Assembly (NCBI GenBank): GCA_025024175.1
Contig: QCXZ01000003.1
Location: forward strand, 14,543,621 to 14,607,620
Direction: 5' to 3'
Source of the DNA: Rhyzopertha dominica
Taxonomy: Eukaryota > Arthropoda > Insecta > Coleoptera > Bostrichidae
Length of the DNA: 64,000 nucleotides
The translations under genes were made by a program, and so were the position numbers. Positions 33,402 to 43,900 of this stretch are shown here, piece after piece (within the stretch, counting starts at the first letter, position 1; every line of letters starts with the position of its first letter). The notes under the pieces are model-generated. The model made no database searches, had not been told where the DNA came from, and saw only the letters and a list, made by a program, of their open reading frames with translations.

Positions 33402-35407
33402 CGGTAACGCGATAAAATATCAGCCTGATTGTTTTTAGAACTCACATACTGGATATCGAAATCAAATGCTGAAAGAATATGGGCCCATCTTTGAAGCCTA
33501 TTTGCCGCAAAAATTGGCAAACCTTTTTTAGATCCGAATATTGCCAATAACGGTTTATGGTCCGTTATTAACAAAAACTTTTTTCCGTACAAATATTGAT
33601 AAAATTTCTTTATGCCATAAATAATTGCAGCTGCTTCTTTTTCAATTTGAGAAAACTGACGTTCCGATTTGTTTAAAATTCGAGAGGCAAACGCTATTGG
33701 TTTTTCTATATTTTTCTGATATACGTGACTAATCACCGCGCCAATACCATATTCACTCGCATCTACTGTTAGTTTTATTACTGTGTTTGGATCATAATAC
33801 GCTAGAACAGGGGGTGCACAAAGTGATTGTTTAATTTTATCGAATGACTCTTGACATTTGTGGGTCCATTGCCACTCGGCATTTTTCTGCAATAATTCAT
33901 ATAAGGGCCTTAAAGTTAGAGAAGCATTTTGCAAGAACTTGTAATAAAAATTAACAGAACCAAGGAAAGATTTTAATGTAATTTTACCTTTCCTAAATGT
34001 GCCCAATTTTACTTCAAAAATTTCATTGTATTTTGCACACAAATCATTTATATCTGACACCGATAGATTATTTAATTGACCGTCTAACTGATGGCTAACT
34101 TTTCCTATTCCTAAATTTAACATTTTTAAACCATTGCGGCCTATCAATGGAGGTCCGCCGTTTTTTATGACGTACGTTTTCAAAACATGAGGTATATGTT
34201 CATACAGTATATTTAATTTTAAATAACCAATCGGCTTTAAGGCTACTCCTATATAGTCTTTTAGAAATAAGTCATTTTCGAACAATTGTTTTTGTTGAAA
34301 ATACCGAAAATACAATTTTTCTGATATGGCTGCGTGAGCAAAACCCGAATCAGCTTGAAAACTGATCGGTATGTTTTCAGCCATTACTTTCACGTATGTC
34401 GGTTTAACATTATCATCATCCGCATACAAAGTTTCAATACTGAAAACATTATCATCGCCGTTTGATGAGCTATCAGAAAAATTGTGCTCGGTTAAAAAAT
34501 TGTTACTCCTATTAACTATAGCACCGCACACCGGAGCCAAATGCCCCTTTTTTCCGCACTTATGACATGAATAATTACGATAACGGCATTCGCCACTTCT
34601 ATGATTTTTCCGACCACAACATTTACACTTACTGTTGCTCCCTTCTGTTGATCTCGAAGAACCTGCGCTCTCGATGTGTTTAGTCTGTCCCTGCCGTTTC
34701 CTTGACGCTGACATCGGCCTTGTTGGGGTTGCTCGAGGTCTAGGGGTCGAACCTGGACGCTTTGTTTTGAAGTAACCACTGCTGCCATCGCCCTCTGTAG
34801 CGGCTGTAACATCACGTTCCCTCAAAGCGGACTCCTTTGCCATTGCGATTTTACACAATTTGGGTAACGTAACCGTGGAATCTGCTGCATTTTCTTCAAA
34901 CAATCGTTCCATGATTGGACCTTGACCCATTCCAACCACAAAGACATCTCGCATTACAATTTTTAATTCGCTTCCAAATCCACAGGTGCTTGCTAGAGTT
35001 TTTACTCGCGCGGACCATTCCGCTATTGTTTCTTGTGGCTCCTTTTTAGCAAAATAGAATTTCAGGCGTTCCGAAAAGTATGACTTTACGGGTTTAAAGT
35101 GTTCTTCTAAAATCTCCACTAATTCCTTGTACGTTTTAGTGTCGGGTAACTCCGGTACACAAAGGTTGCGTAATAGTATGTACGTCTCTTCGCTTAACGT
35201 ATTTAATAAAATAGCTTTTTTCCGTCCTTCATCCGTGATACCATTCGCGATGAAGAATTGTTGAAGTCTTTCTCGGAAAACTACAAAATCCGAGACTTTG
35301 TAATTGAATAAGTTTAACGTACCCAGAAGTCCCGCCGAAGTAACTTCCGGTTGTGGCAATTTGACCTCTGGTTGTGGCATTTTGGCCCCAAATGTGTATT
35401 TTGACAC
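33284..35407 (-). CDS. Gypsy Gag-protease-(RT-deleted)-RNase H polyprotein, 707 codons
   Basis: One uninterrupted frame. Residues 1-250 are a Gag capsid-like region. About 259-295 hold two zinc knuckles (CKCCGRKNHRSGEC and CHKCGKKGHLAPVC). The protease has its catalytic DSG near residue 352 (QADSGFAHAAIS). Around residue 474 the text passes from the segment normally upstream of the reverse transcriptase (EIFEVKLGTFRKGK) straight to its thumb (LKSFLGSVNFYYKFL), so the palm with the YxDD aspartates, roughly 250 residues by family comparison, is absent without loss of frame. RNase H (TVDASEYGIGAV, TDHKPL, NNQADILSR) follows. The frame leaves its natural course near 33403, probably by loss of one base, and ends with about 40 foreign residues. 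The ATG at 35407 lies just after the primer site. Confidence 0.88.
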   Translation of the reverse strand: MSKYTFGAKMPQPEVKLPQPEVTSAGLLGTLNLFNYKVSDFVVFRERLQQFFIANGITDEGRKKAILLNTLSEETYILLRNLCVPELPDTKTYKELVEILEEHFKPVKSYFSERLKFYFAKKEPQETIAEWSARVKTLASTCGFGSELKIVMRDVFVVGMGQGPIMERLFEENAADSTVTLPKLCKIAMAKESALRERDVTAATEGDGSSGYFKTKRPGSTPRPRATPTRPMSASRKRQGQTKHIESAGSSRSTEGSNSKCKCCGRKNHRSGECRYRNYSCHKCGKKGHLAPVCGAIVNRSNNFLTEHNFSDSSSNGDDNVFSIETLYADDDNVKPTYVKVMAENIPISFQADSGFAHAAISEKLYFRYFQQKQLFENDLFLKDYIGVALKPIGYLKLNILYEHIPHVLKTYVIKNGGPPLIGRNGLKMLNLGIGKVSHQLDGQLNNLSVSDINDLCAKYNEIFEVKLGTFRKGKITLKSFLGSVNFYYKFLQNASLTLRPLYELLQKNAEWQWTHKCQESFDKIKQSLCAPPVLAYYDPNTVIKLTVDASEYGIGAVISHVYQKNIEKPIAFASRILNKSERQFSQIEKEAAAIIYGIKKFYQYLYGKKFLLITDHKPLLAIFGSKKGLPIFAANRLQRWAHILSAFDFDIQYVSSKNNQADILSRYRWKLKKNAKVRLLIWIIFVNRIFRSILSKFERNHLKIRF

Positions 35408-35427
35408 ATTGCACAGTCTACAAGATA

Positions 35428-35440
35428 ATCCTCGTCGCCA
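35428..35440 (-). other. Primer-binding site, tRNA-Ser(GCU) type
   Basis: One base inside the 5' LTR the minus strand reads TGGCGACGAGGAT. This is complementary to the CCA-tailed 3' end of a typical eukaryotic serine-GCU tRNA, recalled from family knowledge. It would prime minus-strand DNA synthesis. Confidence 0.75.
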
Positions 35441-35441
35441 C

Positions 35442-35645
35442 TGTTACGTTTTGCGTAATAAAACACTTTCTAAACTTTAGATATATATTAACTGAACGAA
35501 TAATCCATAAATACATGCGGTACTGAGCATCGCAAAACCCGAAGTGGCCATTTCTAACTAAATATAGAACTCTTATAAAAAGTTATCATCCTCGGGTTTT
35601 TCGCTGCTGTATAGCAACCTTGCTAGGTACTCGTACGATACAACA
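35442..35645 (-). repeat. 5' LTR of gypsy element
   Basis: 204 bp, TG...CA. It is the transcription-initiating LTR in the element's orientation, reading away from the cuticular protein gene that starts 0.5 kb to its right. Its outer boundary touches the TTTAT target duplication at 35646-35650. Confidence 0.92.
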
Positions 35646-35650
35646 TTTAT
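35646..35650. repeat. Target-site duplication, right
   Basis: TTTAT, identical to 31750-31754. Confidence 0.9.
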
Positions 35651-36178
35651 CAACTCGATTTGTATTTGATTGTATATACTTTTGTAATCTTTTATTTCTC
35701 TTTTTGTTCAAATATGAAACAACTTAAAAGCTTTAATGACATTGTTTACATATACATATACATAAGCTGAAGTTTATAAACGATCTTGACTATTTATTTT
35801 TTAATTAATAAATATGTTGCATGATATAATAATAATAGTTCGTCGTTTATTTCTCAAAGCACACGCATCCGCCATGCATTTAAAGCGGGAAACCTCTGTT
35901 TCGAACAAAAGCGAAACTCGACGTTACATAACCAGTAAAAATAAAGGACTCCACCTGCGGTATTAAAAACTATCGATAAATAAACAGCGTCATGGAAGAA
36001 ATAATCGCCCGGGAGATGGGCCGGGCAGGTGAAAGGAGCCCGGTGCAAGGAAGGATTCGGATGGTACTCTTACCGCAGTTTCCAAAGCAGATCAGTCGAA
36101 GAGAGTATATGCAGACGAGAAAGGTCGAGGACGGTGACAGTGAACGCTGGTGGTGTTTGCTATAGCTCAGGTGTTACG
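35651..36178 (+). promoter_or_regulatory. 5' flank and 5' untranslated region of the cuticular protein gene
   Basis: The 528 bp between the gypsy target duplication and the start codon must hold the proximal promoter and leader. AT-rich to about 35980, it then becomes distinctly GC-richer. No good TATA box is visible. TCAGT at 36092-36096 fits the arthropod initiator and would give a leader of about 85 nt, but this is only a sequence match. No in-frame ATG precedes 36179. Confidence 0.4.
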
Positions 36179-36214
36179 ATGTTCTTCGCGGGAGGCGCTC
36201 TGATGCTCGTACAG
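36179..36214 (+). CDS. Cuticular protein exon 1 (start codon)
   Basis: Twelve codons, MFFAGGALMLVQ, ending in phase 0 at CAG|GTGAGT. The ATG has A at -3 and is the first ATG in a frame that is open upstream. Confidence 0.82.
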
Positions 36215-39200
36215 GTGAGTTATTCTCGCGTTCGTGTATTGTGTATTGTTTGGAGTAGCCCAAGAGGCGGTCTTGTGAATGGAGATGATTGTTTTACATA
36301 CACTGATATACTAATTGGGATTTCTTTGTTAATTTAAATTGGAGCTTCGACCCAGAAAAATAATTTGTAACAAATTCAATGATACTTTTACAGAACCTAA
36401 ACGTCACCTATATTGTGACTATATTAAATTTTCACAGTTTACAACAATAAGTAGTGCTTATCAAATTTAGCCATCCTCTTATTGTTTTTTGGAGAAAAAA
36501 ATGCTATGCTTTTTATTTTTGGTTTATCGAGAAAAATATTCTTTATAAAAAGTTTTACGTGGTCTCAAATGCAAATCATAAAAACACTTGCCCAAAAGTA
36601 GAATATTTCAATTTTTTAGTACTNGTGGTTTATGTGNAGAAAAATTGTTTTGTACAAAAATATATTCAGATATGCAATGTGATCCATCCAGCTCAAAATT
36701 AGCTGGTTCGCTTAGTTTTTAGACATTTAGACATTATTAAAGGTCTTCAATAAGTATAAGGCTTGCTTATTTTGTACATTTGATTTCATTAAGAATCAAG
36801 AAATATTTAACAATATTTATTTTTAAAATAAAAATAGGTATATAAATATAATAAGTAGTAACAAACATTACTTTTTCTTCATTTACTTATCGTTTAACGC
36901 ATCCATCTCTTAATACGCTCTTGCTCTTATTCCTTGAATGCTTCAAATAACCCAAAAAAAATCAAGTGGGGTCAAACCTGGAGATCTAGCTGGGTCAAAC
37001 ATTAATATTAACATCAAGACAATAACTTAATTAGTTTTGTAAAAACTGTAAATAGCGATTTGCTTTAAACGATTCACGAAAAAAGAAAGGTCCAACAATT
37101 CTGTTTTTATAAATGCCACACCACACATTCTGTTTAAAAGCATATCGGCCCTTGGATTTAATGTAAAATGGGAATTTCATTACTCCATCGACGACAGTTT
37201 TGCGATGAAACTGTCCCATTTAATGTAAATATTACTTCATCCGTACAAAAAAGCGCCTTATCAGAAACCGATAAACTTTTAACACTCTTTTGGACATCAC
37301 AAAAGAATTCATAAGGTATATCCTCATCTCCTGGTTTTAAAGGTTCTCAGTTAGTTAAATTTCCTTGGGAAGATTTTCTTTATTCGTAAATACAACAAAA
37401 ATATAGCCTTGTAATCTTTTCAAAAAAGAGTGAACAGATAAAAGTATGGTAATTTTCTCCGAGTAATACCTCATTTGATCCTTTTCAAATACAACTAAAG
37501 AAATGTAATCAGTTTCCTTGTTCAGCTTTTGTTAAATAATGGCAAAACTAAAGAGCTACAAATCTAATAAATACGCGTGGCAGTTGGTACAGTCAAACGA
37601 TTGCTATAGCAACTTCTTGCATTTGTCACAGTTTTGTATTAGTAGGACTCTTGGGTTGGAAACCCTGTATACGAGGTATAGTGGCAGAGGAAACGTCTAC
37701 ATTCACTACATGCATCATAAGGCTGAACGAACTGAGGACCCTCAATGTGCGAATGAATGTCGGTTTATATGGGCGATAAAATAAAATAAAAAACTTTGTT
37801 TTCTTAATTATGTCTATAACAAATACAAAACATATAGCGTCACCCAGTATGGTAACCCTTTACGTGCTTACCAATGTTATTATGTTCGACAGTTGTGCTA
37901 GCAGGAACACCTGTTTGATTTAACATAGCTGAACCGAACTGAACTTGGTTATATAGACGAGTAGTATACCTATTAGATGAATTTTATATTATATTTACAC
38001 GAAAGTTGTCTGTCAANGCTTTATAGAGAATATTTTTTTGACAGAAGTAAGCAGATTTAAGTAAACTTATGTTTGCACAAAATTGCATAGTACGGAGACC
38101 ATCGGTCTTGATAATAACAATTTTTAAGCCATTATTTATTATAATTTGCAATTTGGTACGCTGACATTGTTTATTTGGATTATTAAAGTATTAAAATTAT
38201 AATTAGTGTTGATCCATTGGAATAACAATTGATTTAATATTTTTTAATTGCTCATTTAAAATTTTCACGCCAGTGGATAAAAGAGGATTCAGTATAATAT
38301 TTATTAGCCATCTTATTTGCCACGAAAAAGGCAACATTGGTAAGAGTCGATTAATTTAATATTTTCCAAAATGGTGATCTTGTTAACCGATAGTAGTTCA
38401 TACAAAAAATTCATTACCAAATATGAAAATAAATAGAGATGATATAAAAATAGCTTCATTATATACAATGGTAAGTTTATATAGAAATGGTAATTACATA
38501 ATTATTCATTGTCACACACACAATCCTATATCTATAAAGAAGTTTATGAATACCTGAATTTGGTATTATTTTTCGACGTTATACTATTTAGTAAGGTATT
38601 GTAAGTAAATCAAGTCGCTGTTTATTGTTATGAGATCTCTCACAAGATTCATCCTTGCGTGAGCAAAAAACGAGTGTAATAAATCTATATTGTAGTTAAC
38701 TGCACGATTTGTATCTGTTTACGTAGTTATGAAATTCACCAAAAGATTTATAGTTCCTGTTTTTATTAATAATAAAAATGTATTTGCCCGACATCGTTTA
38801 GTTTAGTTATAAAGTTAAAGATTATTCTTAAAACTATCTTCTTTTGATACACCAAGACATTGAGTTTCATGAATCCCTAAAATTTATTTTGACTTCAAAG
38901 TAACATACTCACTGCTTTTAGAATTGATTCTATTTTTATACTATAGCATTGAAGGTTTTTAATCTAACAGAACCAGATAATCATAATTACACAATTTACC
39001 ATTTCTTTGAACAGTGTAATGCTGACAGATGGCATTGCCATCCTAAATTCTTACTTTCATCATACCATTGCTTTGGTATATAAGCAAAACCAGTTCTGTG
39101 CCGTGTTGTCTACACTAGACCTAAATTCACTGATGAGCTGTAATGACAGCGAAATAGTACTATCTGCAGTTGGTTGAGGTGTAGACAGCACAGCATAGAC

Positions 39201-40941
39201 ATGCATTTTAGTGTCATTACTTGTTTAAGAAATCTCATATTGTCCTGCTATAAGGCAATATACAGACGTACCAAGAAAGAAAGTTTGAATAGCAACACTT
39301 TATTTCATAGATTTCAGTGCAACTTAAACAAACATGTTGCCGTCTCTTTGTAAGGTGTGACTAAATGGTACAAAGCGTTACCTACCCCTTATCTCTCAAC
39401 AATGTAGCTTTTTCAGAAATAATATAAAATGTTCGCCAAATATCAAAATGTATTGTCCTCAAATACAGTTCTTTATTAGTATTCTTTGTTATGTACAGAT
39501 GTTATCTAAAATACACGCAACATATTTAAGTTTAGATAATGTGGCGGGCAATATATCTATCCATTTGTCTGAGTACCGCCGACTGTAGCGGTTTTGAATA
39601 TTATTTAATAAAATACATGATGGAGCATCGTCGTTCATAAACAGGATTTTTTCCACAGTGGGCTAAAATAATATNGCAGAAACAACAAATATTTTTTAAG
39701 CACGTATCTATAAGATTATTACCACATACTATATATATATGTGGATGGTGGTGTACCGTTTCTAGATACAAAAGTAATACGGCAAAATAATAAGATTGTC
39801 TTAGATTGGTATCAAAAACCCACCTCTTCAGGCAGATATATAAATTTTTTGTCAAATCACTCAATTAAAATTAAAATTAACTTTATTAGGCAAATGAAAC
39901 ACAGAATTAAAAAAATCTCACATCCAAATTACATAAATAAGAATTTACAAAAATTAAAAATTATGTTACTTCAAAATTCTTACCCGCAAACTTTGATAAA
40001 CAAAATTTTATTTTCTACTATTGATTACTTACAAAACGATTGTGCGATTAATCAACAAAATTTAAATTCGGTGAATGTTTTAGACAGAGTGGAGCAGCAA
40101 GAAAACCATGATTCTCAAAGTAATCATAATTCAGAAGTATCTCGGTTTGGATCTCTTCAAAATATTACAGGTTTGGCAACAAAATTAATTAGAAGTTTTC
40201 AAAATGAGGGTATAAAAATAGCATTAAAAAATTTTAAAAAGGGTTCAAATTTATTTAGCAAATTGAAATCAAAAATTTCATTACAATATCAATCGAATGT
40301 TGTTTATTCTTTAAAATGTGATACTTGTGAAAAAATTTATGTGGGACAGACATCGCAGTGGCTATCCAGTAGGATAGCACTGCATAAAAGTGATATTAGA
40401 AAAGATAGAGATCGATGTTCATTAGGAGAACACGTAATTAGAAATAATCACATAATAAATTGGGAAGAAGTCAAAATTTTAGAAAAAGAGAATGTTACAA
40501 ATAAACTTTTGATTTTAGAAATGTACCAAATTAATAAAAGTGCTAACACAATAAATAAAAAATCGGATACACAAAATTTGAGTAATATTTACACATATTT
40601 ATTATCAGAAGAAATATTAAAATCATAGTAAATCGGCAGGTATAAATTTATGAAAAATGTGGTGGCTATGTTGCAACTTTCATATTTTGTCATTAATCAA
40701 ATCTGTAATGAAACTTCAAATTCAATCAAATTATATAAGTTATGCAAGATTTGGAAGATAAAATTGGCCCCTTTTATAAACCTCAATTTCAGTAAGGTTA
40801 CGAGTTACATGTAGTTTTAGGTACATACTGTTATAAATGTTGTAGAAGCCCTGAAGAAGATTTAAAATAAAATCGAAAGCTTGGCAAAGAAAAAAGAGTT
40901 TACATAATTTCAACAAAAGTCGAATTCCCCTTAAACCGAAG

Positions 40942-40997
<56 letters not shown>

Positions 40998-43900
40998 TGG
41001 TAATATTCAATAGAGCTCNCTGCATATTTATGCAATTGTGTTAAATAAATGTTTCCTCCATATACGTAAAACAAAACAATTTTGATTTCGATATCGTTTA
41101 ATATCCCTTGAATTCTGTTAATGCATACCATAGCCTAAATGTAGCACGGCGAAGTAGTTGAATCATCATCTAACGTTATTAAGTCAACAGTTATGCCGTC
41201 TACAACGCTGTGCTTTTGTTATCCATTATAAGCTATTTCCATTCACCACATGGACAAGCTGTTGCATCTGTGTCAAAGTATAATTAATTTCGTTTGTGCA
41301 GGTAAAAGATTTAAGAGTTTCTTTTTTATCCAGTAAAATATATAATGGTGTGATATTAATGCTCACACTTCAGATCTTGCTTCAGATGCTACACTTTTTT
41401 TTATTGTTATTGTTAGGAATATTTGCTAGCATAAGTAAGACTAAGGATCACCTAACTTTTAGTGGTTATTGCACAAACATACAGTTAGTAGGTGCTGTAC
41501 TTACAGATTTAGGACTAACTCATGTTAAAAAGATACTGTCAATACTAATTGTTAAATTGATGTTGCTTTATGATCATCATATTATATTTCAGTTTACTAA
41601 GCTTTTGGAACGACTCAATGCTATTAGTTGCATGATCATTTAAACATTTTTTTAATTTGCATGAAAATATTATGAAAGCAAACGCGATAAAAACACACAC
41701 ATCTTAGGTAGTAAACTGAAATAGTTAATTACATGTATGACTTAATTGGGCTTAATATACATCAGATTTAATATTTATAGCTTAATCTGCTCCAAAAACA
41801 CCAAGTAAAAATAAATTACATACAATATAATAAACGATTACACCTCTAGAAATACTGCATATTTCTGAAAAAGTTTAAATGTTTTAGTTATATATGGTTT
41901 AATAATGAAACTTAATGTAAACTTGTCGTTTTCCGCAAATATTATCAAACTGGTCATTCATTATGTACTCGCCAAACTATAATTGTGTTTGCTAAACTAT
42001 ATCTTTGAAACTAGTACATACATTACAAAAATATATGCAAGATAATGTAGTAATAGCTTCACATGATGCAAATCACAACAAAAGCATAACTATCCACTAA
42101 AAATCAACCTCCAGTAGTCATAGCAACTACTACCAAGACAATACCAAAAATAACAATAAATAGAAAAGCTTTGTCGATTTGTTTACTTTCATTAACGTTC
42201 TCAATCACCTCTTCTTTGCTTACTCTTGTGCTGCGTGGTGAAATATTAAAGATGATGATATAGCAATTTCAGGAGCAACATTTTGCACTGTGGAGGAAGC
42301 CAGCCAGCAACTTACCAGTAGCGAATGCCTAAAATCAGATAGATATTTGAGTGATCCAATTTTGTTGTAACATTAAAATGGTGATCATCCAAATGTCAGA
42401 ATAGAAACACCGTTGCATGTCTAGAACCTTGCTCGATTTAGAATGTACAGTAGCGAGTTCTTAAGGCGATAATTGCATACAGCCTTACAGGCAAACAATT
42501 TTTGTGTCTACCTACGCCAACAAGCAGGAAAACAATTAGCTCCGCATATCCTTTTTGCTCTTACCATGAACTCGATGCTTGGCATTAGATGTTGACCCAC
42601 ATTCAAATTTGTTTTGTTTCATTTCGCCACAGGTTGAATCAAATGTTGCGTGGTAAACGATACTTAAGCGATGACATTGACATCGAATGCACCGTTTTTT
42701 TGCCATTCAAGTTTCTCAAATTATGAGGTGCGGTTGTCAGCATTAGGCCAACGAGCTTCTCCTGCATTATAGCTTCAATTCACTGAGATTATAGTAATTT
42801 TCTTACCGGATGTGGAGTCTGTCCTTAAATAATCATGTTTTATGCATTTAGGCTGCAGTCCATCTACGGTTTATTAAAATAAAATTTCAAAATTTGTAAA
42901 TACACGAAAAAAATATTGTGTCAAAGTACTTTAACTTCTTTGCCTAATAAGATTTTTGTCAGCTTAACAAGAACGAGTTCTTCTCTTTATAATACTCACA
43001 GTTGGTATCGTATCATCTCTATTATTAATGCTATTACAATTATTATAAGACAAGTATTAAACTCTTGGAAACTAATTTCATCCTGTGCCTTCACTGGCAA
43101 TTGCAGTTTACACTTATTTCGTATTAAATAATTTACACCTAAATAATTACAAGAATTAAAGGCTTTTATAAATATAGTGCAAGCAAAGTATGCAAAAGTT
43201 ATTTCATATGAGCGTTCATAGCATGATAAAGATTTGTCAGGGGTGTAACAATATTTTACGTCTAAATATTTCAAAGAATAACTAATATCTGTAAGATATT
43301 GTCGTAGACAAATATGACAAGTTTGCTACAAAAAGTCTGTAGTCGAAAGACACATTATTAATGAGCACATAAGTAAACTTACTGTCAATGGTTAATGTCT
43401 AAGACTTTTATGCAAATACAGCAGGTGTCCTATTTCAAACAATAACAATATAAAGCTTTGGTTATATTATAACTCGCATAAGCTGTTTTCCAACTTGAGG
43501 CGGTCCACACCTTTGGAGCTATTAATTTGACGATGTTGCTATATCACAAGTAAGACAGTGCACCACCACTAAAGGAAAATACTAAAGCCAGATTAAATTT
43601 TTCTTTGCATTCGATCTTACCAGATCTAACTCAAGTAGTGTTAGCACAGCAAATTATAATGTTGATGTCTCTCAGTGGTTTGTCATTATTCTCACTACTG
43701 AAAAATATTTTGCAAGTAAAAAATACCTTTAAACAATAGACATTAAATAATATAATAACATGTTATGCTTGTTGTTCAAGTTTGATCTCCAGTTCCTTAA
43801 ACAATCGATGAAATCGATTTTTGAAAACTAGGTTTAACTTCTCTGTATTCTTAGGACACAATTAAAAACAAGGTTCCTATTATTATGACTTTGAATAGAT

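Larger units (their letters stand above)
31755..35645 (-). mobile_element. Ty3/gypsy LTR retrotransposon, non-autonomous (RT core deleted)
   Basis: This is a complete LTR-to-LTR insertion on the minus strand, 3891 bp. The two 204-bp LTRs start TG and end CA and differ at three positions by my count. The host sequence TTTAT is duplicated at 31750-31754 and 35646-35650. A primer-binding site complementary to the tRNA-Ser(GCU) 3' end and a polypurine tract lie next to the LTRs. Order on the minus strand: Gag with zinc knuckles, aspartic protease, remnant of RT, RNase H, integrase with a GPY/F-like end. The tRNA-Ser primer resembles that reported for Mag-clade elements. Similar LTRs imply recent insertion although the RT palm is missing, so it was presumably mobilised in trans. 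Confidence 0.93.
39741..40900 (+). mobile_element. Penelope-like element, 5'-truncated, in intron 1
   Basis: The insertion begins abruptly after an AT dinucleotide run near 39730 and continues through the coding region (39741-40628) to a 3' region with a hammerhead-like fold at 40848-40885. The 5' part, including the RT catalytic domain, is absent, as is usual for truncated reverse transcripts. It lies in sense orientation in intron 1. No target duplication was identified. Confidence 0.8.

Noticed and set aside
36029..36337. 102-codon frame over exon 1 as an intronless small protein
   Set aside because: It begins at GTG and reads through a good splice donor at 36215. The part from 36179 to 36214 is explained as exon 1 of the cuticular protein gene.
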